A stretch of DNA of 8,621 bases from JAAYXU01 sp050942555 (GCA_050942555.1 JBMNNN010000086.1:1-8621); one strand, 5' to 3'; shown: positions 1 to 6,666, numbered from the stretch's first letter. Notes: generated by a model not told the origin, from the sequence alone. Numbers and translations: made by a program.

Positions 1-1343
1 CGGCGCGCGCGGGTATGAAAACCGTGCTCATCGAGCGGTACGGCGTGCTGGGCGGACTGGCCACGACCTGTCTGATGGGGCCGTTTTTCGGCTACGCGCC
101 GGTGGAGGGTCGCTACGCGCCCGGCAAGAAGGAGCATGTGAACACCGCCGACTATCTGATACTGGGCGGCATACCGGTGGAGCTCGTAAGGCGACTGCAG
201 GCGATCGGCGGGGCCTTTGACGACAGCCGCATCGAGTGGGACGCGATCCGGTTCGATCCGGAGCTTTTTAAGATTGTATGCGACGAAATCTGCCTGGATG
301 CGGGCGTAAAGATCATACTGCACGCATGGGCCGTGGGGACCATCGTCGAGGACGGCGTCATCAGGGCCGTCGTCGTCGAGAGCAAGTCCGGACGGCAGGC
401 GGTGACGGGTAAAATATTCATCGACGGGACGGGAGACGCCGACATCGCGTGGATGAGCGGCGTCCCGTGCACGAAGGGCCGCGACGCCGACGGGCTGACC
501 CAGTCGATGGGCACCCGGTTCCGGATCGGAAACGTCCGCCCCCGCACGCGGGAGGAGATCGAGGAGGGCAACGCGCTCGTATCCAGGGCGATCGAGGAGG
601 GCATACTCCATCCCCGCAGCACCGGTTGGGTCGACGAGGTCGGCTCCACCGTGCGCGATAACGAGATGACGCCCGATACCACCCGGGCCGCGGGCGACGG
701 AACCAACGTCATGGACCTTACCCGCGCCGAGCTCAAGATACGGCGCGATACGATGGATATGATGAAGTTCCTCAGGGAAAAAGTGCCCGGCTTTGAGAAC
801 GCGTATCTCATCGACCTCCCGTTCACGGTGGGCGTGCGCGAGACGCGCCAGATTGTTGGCGAATACCGCCTGAGCGACGACGATGTCCTCGGAACACGCA
901 AGCATCCTGATACGTCGATCGCGAAGGGATGCTGGTGGGTCGATATTCACTGCCCGCTGGGCAATATCACACCCTGGAATGCGCGGACATCGCTGTGCTC
1001 GAAGCTGTGCCGCGTCGAGGAGTTTCAGGGCCGCCAGTGTATCATGAAATCCAAATTCCGGCATAAACTCCCGCCCGCTCCTTTCCTGCGGGAGAATGAC
1101 CACTACGACATTCCCTACGGCGTGCTGGTTCCGCAGAAGATCGACAACCTGCTGGTCTCAGGCCGGTGCGTATCGGCCACCCATATCGCGATGGCCAGCA
1201 TCCGGGTCATCGGAACCTGCTTCGCGCTGGGCGAGGCGGCGGGTACCGCGGCCGCGCTGGCTATCGGAGAAAAGACGACGCCCCGGAAGCTCGATGTGGC
1301 TGAGCTGCGCCGCAGGCTGGCGGCGAACGGCGTTTTGCTGTAA
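1..1343 (+). CDS. FAD-dependent oxidoreductase (PF12831-like), 5'-truncated by window edge
   Basis: Cytoplasmic flavoprotein oxidoreductase of the FAD_oxidored type; substrate unknown. The frame is open to the left edge and reads Ala-Arg-Ala-Gly before the first Met (base 15). That matches the helix following the FAD-binding GxGxxG loop, so the true start and glycine loop lie outside the window and Met at 15 is internal. Counting from that Met, the second dinucleotide-binding strand ends with LIERYG (5-10; Glu7 probably binds the FAD ribose). IDGTGDADIA (136-145) is the usual second FAD contact, GVRETRQIVGEYRL (273-286) is a family core motif, and the C-terminal FAD motif LLVSGRCVSATHIAMASIRV spans 379-398, followed by ALGEAAGTAAALA. 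Five cysteines fall at 306-342, which is unusual. The stop (TAA 1341-1343) is 21 nt before the next gene, so the two are probably co-transcribed. Family call is strong; the reaction is not known. Confidence 0.9.
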   Translation, partial: ARAGMKTVLIERYGVLGGLATTCLMGPFFGYAPVEGRYAPGKKEHVNTADYLILGGIPVELVRRLQAIGGAFDDSRIEWDAIRFDPELFKIVCDEICLDAGVKIILHAWAVGTIVEDGVIRAVVVESKSGRQAVTGKIFIDGTGDADIAWMSGVPCTKGRDADGLTQSMGTRFRIGNVRPRTREEIEEGNALVSRAIEEGILHPRSTGWVDEVGSTVRDNEMTPDTTRAAGDGTNVMDLTRAELKIRRDTMDMMKFLREKVPGFENAYLIDLPFTVGVRETRQIVGEYRLSDDDVLGTRKHPDTSIAKGCWWVDIHCPLGNITPWNARTSLCSKLCRVEEFQGRQCIMKSKFRHKLPPAPFLRENDHYDIPYGVLVPQKIDNLLVSGRCVSATHIAMASIRVIGTCFALGEAAGTAAALAIGEKTTPRKLDVAELRRRLAANGVLL

Positions 1344-1350
1344 TATGAGC

Positions 1351-1356
1351 GAGAGG
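1351..1356 (+). promoter_or_regulatory. Ribosome binding site of the Gfo/Idh/MocA-like gene
   Basis: GAGAGG lies 8 nt before ATG 1365. It favours that start over the in-frame GTG at 1356, which overlaps the site and would only add Met-Ile-Ala. Confidence 0.7.
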
Positions 1357-1364
1357 TGATTGCG

Positions 1365-2621
1365 ATGAAACTGAGAATCGGAGTCGTCGGCGCGTGTTTC
1401 GCCAGGGAGTTCATACCGCTTTTTCAGGCCCATCCGGGCGTCGAGAAGGTGGCGCTGGCAGAGCTCGTGCCCGAGCGCCTGAGCGAGGCCGCAAAGCAGT
1501 TCGGCATTACCGACACGTATCCGTCCTTTGACGACATGATGAAGAACGGCCGGGATCTCAACTGCGTCGCGATATTCACGTCGCGCTATATGCACGGGCC
1601 CATGGTCATCCGTGCGCTCCGGGAGGGTAAGCACGTGTACAGCGCGGTTCCGATCGCGCTGACTGTCGACGAGATAGGGGAGATACTGGAGCTTCTTAAA
1701 AAGACCCGGCTCATGTACATGATGGGCGAAACCTGCTACTACTACCCGTGCGCGATGTTCTGCCGCGAGATGTACAGGGCCGGCCGGTTCGGGGAGTTCG
1801 TGTACGCCGAGGCGCAGTACTATCACGACATGGCCCACGGCTTTTATGCGGGATTTGCGCGGGGCTACAAGGCCTTCGAGACAGAGGAGGGGGGACAGGG
1901 CTGGAAGCGCGTCGCCGGTGTTCCGCCCATGCTCTATCCCACGCATTCAGTTGGCATGGTGCTCTCGGCGCTTGACGCGTACGCGGTCAAAGTCTCGTGC
2001 TATGGATACCGCGACCGCGTCGATCCCGACATATTCGGCGAGGACGCCAACAACTGGAGCAATCCCTTCAGCAACGAGACCGCGATCATGCAGCTCAATA
2101 ACGGCGGTATATGCCGTATCAACGAATACCGCCGCATCGGCTGGCGCAAGCCCAGCTCCCATGTGCAGTGCTTGTACGGCACGAAGGGCGGGTACGAGGG
2201 AAGCACGGGGCGGTATGTGATGGTCGACGAGCTGGGCGACAGGGCGATACTGACCGACGTAAGCGACCGCATCAACCCGTATGGCTACGTCATCGAGAAG
2301 CACGATCCCGCCGCGCTCCAGAAGATGGTCAACGGCGGGTATCACAACGATCTGTCCGAGGTGCAGTTCGAGAAGGCGAAAACGATGCCCGTCGAGTTTC
2401 AGGGCCTGAAGAACGGCCACATGGGGACTCATAAATTCCTGGTGGACGATTTCGTCCGGGCTACGCTGACCGGCAAGCTGCCTCCCTGTCACGCGTGGGC
2501 GTCGGCGCGGTACATGCTGCCGGGCATCATCGCCCACGAATCGGCGATGCGGGACGGCGAGTCGCTGCCGGTGCCCGATTTCGGAGATCCGCCCGCCGAT
2601 TGGGATATGCTGATAAAGTAG
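1365..2621 (+). CDS. Gfo/Idh/MocA-family oxidoreductase with variant EKP motif
   Basis: 418-residue protein of the Gfo/Idh/MocA fold, whose members are NAD(P)-dependent enzymes mostly acting on sugars, cyclitols and their derivatives in the cytoplasm. The N-terminal Rossmann half opens with KLRIGVVGACFAREF (2-16), an atypical nucleotide loop lacking the third glycine of GxGxxG. GKHV (88-91) is the conserved lead-in to the EKP motif, but the next residues are Ser93-Ala-Val-Pro96 instead of Glu-Lys-Pro, so the lysine normally near the nicotinamide and substrate is missing. The C-terminal half has YPTHSVG (191-197), matching the usual catalytic-face His in this fold. ATG 1365 was chosen for its ribosome site. 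The gene follows the FAD oxidoreductase by 21 nt and precedes a long hairpin. It may be a dehydrogenase with a shifted proton donor, a redox-neutral isomerase or hydrolase, or a non-catalytic partner. The fold is clear; the activity is open. Confidence 0.88.
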   Translation: MKLRIGVVGACFAREFIPLFQAHPGVEKVALAELVPERLSEAAKQFGITDTYPSFDDMMKNGRDLNCVAIFTSRYMHGPMVIRALREGKHVYSAVPIALTVDEIGEILELLKKTRLMYMMGETCYYYPCAMFCREMYRAGRFGEFVYAEAQYYHDMAHGFYAGFARGYKAFETEEGGQGWKRVAGVPPMLYPTHSVGMVLSALDAYAVKVSCYGYRDRVDPDIFGEDANNWSNPFSNETAIMQLNNGGICRINEYRRIGWRKPSSHVQCLYGTKGGYEGSTGRYVMVDELGDRAILTDVSDRINPYGYVIEKHDPAALQKMVNGGYHNDLSEVQFEKAKTMPVEFQGLKNGHMGTHKFLVDDFVRATLTGKLPPCHAWASARYMLPGIIAHESAMRDGESLPVPDFGDPPADWDMLIK

Positions 2622-2629
2622 TATAGCGT

Positions 2630-2663
2630 ATACAAACGTCATCCTCCGGGATGGCGTTTGTAT
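2630..2663 (+). terminator. Long hairpin after unit 1; possible terminator without U-tract
   Basis: A 15-bp stem (2630-2644 with 2649-2663) has one G-U pair and a 4-nt TCCG loop, and can extend two more pairs outward. It begins 9 nt after the Gfo-like stop codon. No T-run follows on either strand, so it is not a canonical rho-independent terminator. It may instead protect the 3' end of the upstream mRNA or mark rho-dependent termination. Confidence 0.5.
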
Positions 2664-2714
2664 GCCGGAGCGACTGTATTTTATGGAGAGCAAATGCTTT
2701 TGCCCTGGCCTGCA

Positions 2715-2742
2715 TTGACGTCCATTGCGTGCGTGCTATAAT
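2715..2742 (+). promoter_or_regulatory. Sigma-A-type promoter with extended -10 for the phosphatase-PHP unit
   Basis: The -35 box is TTGACG (2715-2720), with a 16-bp spacer and a perfect TATAAT -10 (2737-2742) preceded by TGC, an extended -10. Transcription should begin near 2749, leaving a leader of only about 15 nt before ATG 2765. CATTG occurs twice, 10 bp apart, across the -35 (2713-2717 and 2723-2727). A small inverted repeat, GCAAA/TTTGC at 2690-2703, lies upstream; neither is convincing as an operator. Confidence 0.8.
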
Positions 2743-2751
2743 ACCCTCGGT

Positions 2752-2757
2752 AAGGAG
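2752..2757 (+). promoter_or_regulatory. Ribosome binding site of the histidine phosphatase gene
   Basis: AAGGAG lies 7 nt before ATG 2765. It rules out the longer in-frame reading that starts upstream at 2651, which would begin inside the preceding hairpin and before the promoter. Confidence 0.8.
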
Positions 2758-2764
2758 TGTGGTT

Positions 2765-3475
2765 ATGCGCATATTCATTATCCGCCACGGCGAGCCTGAC
2801 TACAGCACCGACTCGCTGACCGCCAAGGGTAAAATCGAGGCCGGGCTGTTGGCGCGTCGAATGGCGGGCGAGCATCTGACCGCTATCTATTGCTCGCCGC
2901 TGGGACGCGCGGTCGCTACCGCCCGACCCACGGCCGAGGCGACCGGTATGGAGCCCGTGGTGCTGGACTGGCTGCGCGAGTTCCCCGCGGGGGTGTGTCC
3001 CGGGGGAGCCGACCGGGAAGCGTGCCCCTGGACGCTTTCGCCTGATTACTGGCCGGATATACCGCGCGTGCATGACCGGGACGGCTGGCGGAACGCCGAG
3101 CCTTTTTGCAGCAGCCGGGTTCCCGCGCTGTATGACGATGTGTGCGCGGCATTCGACGCGCTGACCGCGTCCCACGGGTACCGGAGAACCGGCCAATGCT
3201 ACGCATTTGCGCCCGGGCGCAGGAACGACGCGGATACGATTGCCCTGTTCTGCCACATGGGGCTGGGGCTGGCTATCATCTCCCACGTTCTGTCGGTATC
3301 GCTGCCGCTTGTGTGGAATACGGTGTTTCTGCCCGCCTCATCGGTGACCACTCTCTATATGGAAAAGCGGATTCCCGACCGGAATATCGCGGTCGCGCGG
3401 TTAACAGGGCTTGGGGACGTATCGCATCTGTACGCCGCGGGCGAGCCGGTATCCTCATCGGGTCTGGTTGTATGA
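2765..3475 (+). CDS. Histidine phosphatase superfamily protein (phosphoglycerate mutase-like)
   Basis: 236-residue cytoplasmic phosphatase or mutase of the branch-1 histidine phosphatase superfamily, which works through a phosphohistidine intermediate. The protein opens with the signature MRIFIIRHGE: Arg7 and His8 are the phosphate-binding and nucleophilic residues. SPLGRAVATA (44-53) is the conserved second segment with Arg48. Glu72 in LREF is the likely acid/base position, and His164 in LFCHMGLG is the second active-site histidine. All catalytic positions appear intact. About 25 residues around CPWTLSPDYWPDIPR (87-101) are less typical and may form the substrate cap. It has its own strong promoter and a PHP hydrolase gene follows 28 nt later. 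Substrate is unknown: a sugar phosphate would fit the neighbourhood, but many members of this family are promiscuous housekeeping phosphatases. Confidence 0.9.
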   Translation: MRIFIIRHGEPDYSTDSLTAKGKIEAGLLARRMAGEHLTAIYCSPLGRAVATARPTAEATGMEPVVLDWLREFPAGVCPGGADREACPWTLSPDYWPDIPRVHDRDGWRNAEPFCSSRVPALYDDVCAAFDALTASHGYRRTGQCYAFAPGRRNDADTIALFCHMGLGLAIISHVLSVSLPLVWNTVFLPASSVTTLYMEKRIPDRNIAVARLTGLGDVSHLYAAGEPVSSSGLVV

Positions 3476-3503
3476 AATATACGTGGTGAAGGGGAACGGA
3501 AGC

Positions 3504-4430
3504 ATGATGTACTATACGCTGGACCGGGCGGGACAATTTTACAGAGGGAATCTGCATACGCACTCGACCATTTCCGACGGAGAGGCGACGCCCGCGCAGC
3601 TCCGTGCGCTATATGAGCGGGAAGGCTATAGCTTTATCGCGATCACCGATCACCGGATATACGGGATACACGAGGAGCTTGGCGATGATAAGTTCCTGGT
3701 CATGCCAGGTGTCGAGCTGGACACGGTCTACGACGGAGTCGTTCACCACATCGTCGGGGTGGGAGCGCCCGAAACCGCTGTCTTCCCGCATGGACACCGG
3801 TTTTCCCATGACGTTTGCGGCGGCGTTGACCCGCAGGTCATGATCGATCATCTGACGCAGAACAATAATATAGCGATATACGCCCATCCATACTGGTCAT
3901 ACGCGGAAATGAAGGACATCGCGCACCTTCGGAACCTGACGGGTATGGAGATCATCAACTTCAGCTGCGAACAGACGTGGAAAAGCGGCATGGCCGAGCC
4001 CTTCTACGAATATTTCTGGAAGTACGGCAACAGGATCTGGTGTTTCGGAAGCGACGACGCGCACGGACATTCACCCGATTACTGCGGCGGCTATATCACC
4101 GTCAAATGCGGGGAGCTCACGCACGACGCGGTGCTGTCGGCCATCCGCGCAGGAAGCTTCTACGCATCCTACAGCGCCGGGCCCGGACAAAGGGCGCCCG
4201 AGATATATGACTTTACCGTGGAGGACGGCGTCGCCCGAATCACATGCTCTCCCTGCCGGAGTATATACATTAACGTATCAAGAAGCATCTATTTCCCGAC
4301 CCACGGCACGCCCGCAAGTCCCGTCACGTATGCCGAGAAGAAGCTTCCCGCCGAAGCGGCATTCGTAAAGGCGATCTGCACCGACTTTAACGGACGCGTA
4401 TCTTGGACGCAGCCTGTCGCGCTCGAGTAA
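3504..4430 (+). CDS. PHP-domain metallohydrolase (CehA/McbA-like)
   Basis: 308-residue protein of the PHP metal-dependent phosphoesterase superfamily; its overall pattern is most like CehA/McbA-type hydrolases, which cleave phosphoesters, esters or carbamates using a two- or three-metal centre. Visible metal-ligand motifs are HTH (His18, His20) with Asp25, ITDH (Asp49, His50), PGVEL (Glu71), His81-His82, AHPYW (His128) and SDDAH (Asp184, His187), so the active site looks complete. A beta-rich C-terminal part (about 232-308) follows the barrel. There is no signal peptide, so it is probably cytoplasmic. ATG 3504 is preferred because AAGGGG (3489-3494) lies 9 nt upstream; the next codon is also ATG, and longer readings overlap the phosphatase gene. 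It is last in its unit and followed by a clear terminator. Pairing with a phosphatase suggests action on a shared phosphorylated metabolite, but this is inference. Confidence 0.88.
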   Translation: MMYYTLDRAGQFYRGNLHTHSTISDGEATPAQLRALYEREGYSFIAITDHRIYGIHEELGDDKFLVMPGVELDTVYDGVVHHIVGVGAPETAVFPHGHRFSHDVCGGVDPQVMIDHLTQNNNIAIYAHPYWSYAEMKDIAHLRNLTGMEIINFSCEQTWKSGMAEPFYEYFWKYGNRIWCFGSDDAHGHSPDYCGGYITVKCGELTHDAVLSAIRAGSFYASYSAGPGQRAPEIYDFTVEDGVARITCSPCRSIYINVSRSIYFPTHGTPASPVTYAEKKLPAEAAFVKAICTDFNGRVSWTQPVALE

Positions 4431-4469
4431 AACGTCTTCGAACCTTCCTCCGCTTAAAATTGAGCAACG

Positions 4470-4500
4470 AACGGCCAGTATTCGCTTGGCCGTTTTTTAT
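4470..4500 (+). terminator. Rho-independent terminator of the phosphatase-PHP unit
   Basis: An 8-bp GC-rich stem AACGGCCA/TGGCCGTT (4470-4477 with 4487-4494) has a 9-nt loop and runs straight into six T residues (4493-4498). A second T-run sits at 4513-4519. It starts 39 nt after the PHP gene stop codon and isolates the transporter unit from read-through. Confidence 0.9.
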
Positions 4501-4536
4501 ACGCACATGCTGTTTTTTTGTTTATACTGCTTATTT

Positions 4537-4558
4537 GCGCTTGACTGATATCAAGCGC
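4537..4558. promoter_or_regulatory. Candidate operator: 8-bp inverted repeat upstream of the transporter promoter
   Basis: GCGCTTGA (4537-4544) and TCAAGCGC (4551-4558) form a perfect inverted repeat around a 6-bp spacer, in the non-coding gap before the importer genes and about 65 bp upstream of the proposed -35. Its dimensions suit a dimeric DNA-binding regulator; upstream placement fits an activator. A weaker inverted repeat, CGGAAA/TTTCCG (4595-4600 and 4612-4617), lies closer to the promoter. No regulator gene is identifiable in the window. Confidence 0.4.
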
Positions 4559-4621
4559 CGGAAACCGCGTAAACAAAGGGATTTGGCACAATGACGGAAA
4601 TCAGACATCACTTTCCGGTTA

Positions 4622-4650
4622 TTGAGTACAGCGGCAAATGGTGCTAGGAT
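4622..4650 (+). promoter_or_regulatory. Candidate extended -10 promoter of the ABC importer unit
   Basis: TTGAGT (4622-4627), a 17-bp spacer and TAGGAT (4645-4650) preceded by TGC resemble a sigma-A promoter with an extended -10. Each hexamer matches consensus at four of six positions, so activator help is plausible. Predicted start near 4657, giving a leader of about 64 nt before ATG 4721. Confidence 0.5.
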
Positions 4651-4707
4651 AAATACTGTAAGTATGCATAAACGCAGCGCCGGTTTCATGGAGTATCGAA
4701 TAACCAC

Positions 4708-4713
4708 AGGGGG
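4708..4713 (+). promoter_or_regulatory. Ribosome binding site of the first permease gene
   Basis: AGGGGG lies 7 nt before ATG 4721. The upstream in-frame ATGs at 4664 and 4688 lack comparable sites and would add residues unlike a permease N-terminus. Confidence 0.7.
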
Positions 4714-4720
4714 CGATCGT

Positions 4721-5680
4721 ATGAGCAGTGCGGCAGCAACCGGGAAACCGGTCGTCAGAAGTAAGTCTCGCAGTCCGGTTCAAACCTGGCTGAGAAACGC
4801 GGGGGCCTGCTGGCAGCTTTATGTGCTGGTGCTTCCCGCGGTGGCCGCGGTCCTCGTATTCAACTACTTTCCGATGTACGGCATACAGATCGCATTCAAG
4901 GATTTCCGCCCCAGTCTGGGGATATGGGGAAGCCAGTGGGTAGGCCTCAAGCACTTCATCCGGTTTGTTACCTTTCCAGATTTTCACAGAGTGCTGCGCA
5001 ATACTGTGAGCATCAGCCTCTATTCCATCGCGACATTCCCCTGCGCCGTGATACTGGCGCTGCTCATCAACGAGCTTGATAACCAGAAGTTTAAAAAGAC
5101 GGTGCAGATGGTCTCCTATGCCCCCCATTTCATATCGGTGGTCGTGCTCTGCTCGATGGTTCGGATCTTCCTGTCGCGAGAAAGCGGACTTATCAATAAT
5201 CTCATGGCAATGTTGGGCGCGGAGCGGGTGGACTTTCTGAGCGTCCCCCGCTACTTTAATACGATATATGTCTGGTCGGGTGTGTGGCAGAACGTGGGCT
5301 GGGGCACCATCATCTATCTGGCCTCGCTCGCGGGCGTATCGCCCGAGCTCGTCGACGCTGCTCGTATCGACGGCTGCAACCGGCTGCAGATCATACGGCA
5401 CGTCAATATACCGCACATACTGCCCACGATCATCATACTGCTCATACTGCGAACGGGAAGCGTGCTCTCGGTCGGATTCGAGAAGATATTCCTGCTGCAG
5501 AATTCGCTCAATCTCGAGCGCTCGCGGGTCATATCGACCTACGTGTACGAAATGGGCATCACGGGCGGACAGTTCAGCTATTCGGCGGCAATAGGCCTCT
5601 TTAACAACATCGTGAATATCGTCTTTATCGTGGTCGTGAACACCATCTCCAAGCGCGTGTCGTCCGTTGGCCTGTGGTGA
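4721..5680 (+). CDS. ABC transporter permease, LplB-type (carbohydrate uptake)
   Basis: 319-residue inner-membrane permease of the carbohydrate ABC importer class (LplB/UgpA type); with the next gene it should form the transmembrane channel. A short basic cytoplasmic tail (1-30) precedes six hydrophobic segments at about 32-50, 94-118, 130-150, 183-204, 232-250 and 289-308. The stretch VLPAVAAVLVFNYFPMYGI followed by AFKDF (36-62) is characteristic of LplB-like permeases. The cytoplasmic EAA loop that docks on the ATPase is at 209-230, with Asp-Ala-Ala (212-214) and Asp217-Gly218. Length is usual for the family. Its own promoter and ribosome site fix the start. The partner permease follows 31 nt later. 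No ATPase gene lies between or after them within the window, as is common for LplABC-type systems that share an MsmX-like ATPase. The substrate cannot be deduced. Confidence 0.93.
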   Translation: MSSAAATGKPVVRSKSRSPVQTWLRNAGACWQLYVLVLPAVAAVLVFNYFPMYGIQIAFKDFRPSLGIWGSQWVGLKHFIRFVTFPDFHRVLRNTVSISLYSIATFPCAVILALLINELDNQKFKKTVQMVSYAPHFISVVVLCSMVRIFLSRESGLINNLMAMLGAERVDFLSVPRYFNTIYVWSGVWQNVGWGTIIYLASLAGVSPELVDAARIDGCNRLQIIRHVNIPHILPTIIILLILRTGSVLSVGFEKIFLLQNSLNLERSRVISTYVYEMGITGGQFSYSAAIGLFNNIVNIVFIVVVNTISKRVSSVGLW

Positions 5681-5711
5681 GCATATTGATAAAAAGAAAG
5701 GCTGGTTTCCG

Positions 5712-6605
5712 ATGAGAAAAAGCCGTTCCGATCGCATATTCGACTGCGTGAACATATTCCTGATGACGGTCGTCATCATCGTCATGCTGTATCCGCTCTA
5801 TTTTGTCGTGATCGCTTCGGTCTCGGAGCCCTACGAGGTCGCGACCGGCTCGGTGATGCTGTGGCCCAAAGGCCTCACGATGGAAGCATACGAAAATGTG
5901 TTCAAGAACGAGGAAATCTGGACCGGCTATTTCAATACCGTCATTTATACGGCAGCAGGCACCCTCTACAACCTGCTGACCCTGATCCCCGCAGCCTATG
6001 TGATGAGCAAAAACTACCTGCCCGGCCGCAAGGTGCTGGCTGGGTTCTTTTTCATCACGATGTACTTTGGCGGCGGCATGATTCCCACATACCTGCTCAT
6101 GAAGTCGCTGGGTCTCATCGACAGCCGCTGGATCATGATCATCGGCGGCGTGAGCTGCTACAATATGATCGTTGTGCGCCAGTTTTTTAACACAACGATT
6201 TCCGACAGCCTGTACGAGGCGGCACATATCGACGGCGCGTCGGAATTCCAGTCGTTTTTCCGAATCGCGTTGCCGCTTGCGAAGCCCATTCTGGCCGTCA
6301 TGGCGCTCTTCCACGCGGTAGGTCACTGGAACAGCTACTATACCGCCCTGCTCTACATACGAAACCGCGATCTCTACCCGCTCCAGCTCGTACTGCGCGA
6401 TATACTCATACTGAGCAAGACGATGCTCCAATCGATCGAGGTCGACGAGGAAGGGATGCTGGAGTGGGCGGTCAGACAGGCGTACATGGCTGAGGCCATG
6501 AAGTACGCGACGATATTTATAGCCAGCGCGCCGATGCTGATCGCCTATCCGTTCGTGCAGAAGCACTTTGTAAAAGGCGTCATGATCGGATCCATTAAGG
6601 GATAG
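5712..6605 (+). CDS. ABC transporter permease, YtcP/LplC-type (carbohydrate uptake)
   Basis: 297-residue inner-membrane permease of the UgpE/LplC/YtcP class and heterodimer partner of the preceding permease. Hydrophobic segments are visible at about 13-36, 75-98, 108-130, 139-157, 191-205 and 263-281. YPLYFVVIASVSEPYEVATG (27-46) is the usual N-terminal hallmark, GGGMIPTYLL (120-129) and RWIMIIGG (139-146) are conserved segments, and the EAA loop is at 168-188 with Glu169-Ala-Ala and Asp174-Gly175. ATG 5712 follows a GAAAGG site (5696-5701) by 10 nt; the frame is open further upstream but only overlaps the previous gene. The binding-protein gene follows after 69 nt. No missing motifs or frameshifts are seen. 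Confidence 0.93.
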   Translation: MRKSRSDRIFDCVNIFLMTVVIIVMLYPLYFVVIASVSEPYEVATGSVMLWPKGLTMEAYENVFKNEEIWTGYFNTVIYTAAGTLYNLLTLIPAAYVMSKNYLPGRKVLAGFFFITMYFGGGMIPTYLLMKSLGLIDSRWIMIIGGVSCYNMIVVRQFFNTTISDSLYEAAHIDGASEFQSFFRIALPLAKPILAVMALFHAVGHWNSYYTALLYIRNRDLYPLQLVLRDILILSKTMLQSIEVDEEGMLEWAVRQAYMAEAMKYATIFIASAPMLIAYPFVQKHFVKGVMIGSIKG

Positions 6606-6618
6606 GATATGGTAATTT

Positions 6619-6649
6619 TTACAGAGATGCGTGGGCCGCAGCTCTGTGA
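6619..6649 (+). promoter_or_regulatory. Intercistronic hairpin before the solute-binding protein gene
   Basis: ACAGAG (6621-6626) pairs with CTCTGT (6642-6647), extended outward by two pairs and inward, past an A/G mismatch, by TGCG/CGCA (6628-6631 with 6637-6640). The 5-nt loop is TGGGC. No T-run follows. The hairpin lies between the second permease stop and the binding-protein ribosome site, where such structures often mark mRNA processing and raise expression of the downstream binding protein. Confidence 0.5.
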
Positions 6650-6660
6650 TAAAATAACTA

Positions 6661-6666
6661 AAGGAG
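6661..6666 (+). promoter_or_regulatory. Ribosome binding site of the solute-binding protein gene
   Basis: AAGGAG, the strongest such site in the transporter unit, lies 8 nt before ATG 6675. It rejects the longer in-frame start at 6609, which would place 22 residues ahead of the lipoprotein signal peptide. Confidence 0.85.

Noticed and set aside
152..901. 249-codon open frame on the - strand inside the FAD oxidoreductase
   Set aside because: Ser/Arg/Pro-rich translation typical of an antisense shadow, opposite a gene with clear family motifs.
2651..2764. Upstream in-frame extension of the histidine phosphatase
   Set aside because: It begins inside a hairpin and before the promoter; the signature MRIFIIRHG starts at 2765 behind a good ribosome site.
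4558..4577. Possible catabolite-responsive (cre) site around CGGAAACCGCGTAAAC
   Set aside because: It matches the central CG and the A-run but fails at the outer TG and CA positions in both orientations and is not properly symmetric.
4619..5785. 388-codon open frame on the - strand over the first permease
   Set aside because: It is a shadow of the LplB-like gene with low-complexity His/Asp-rich translation and no supported start.
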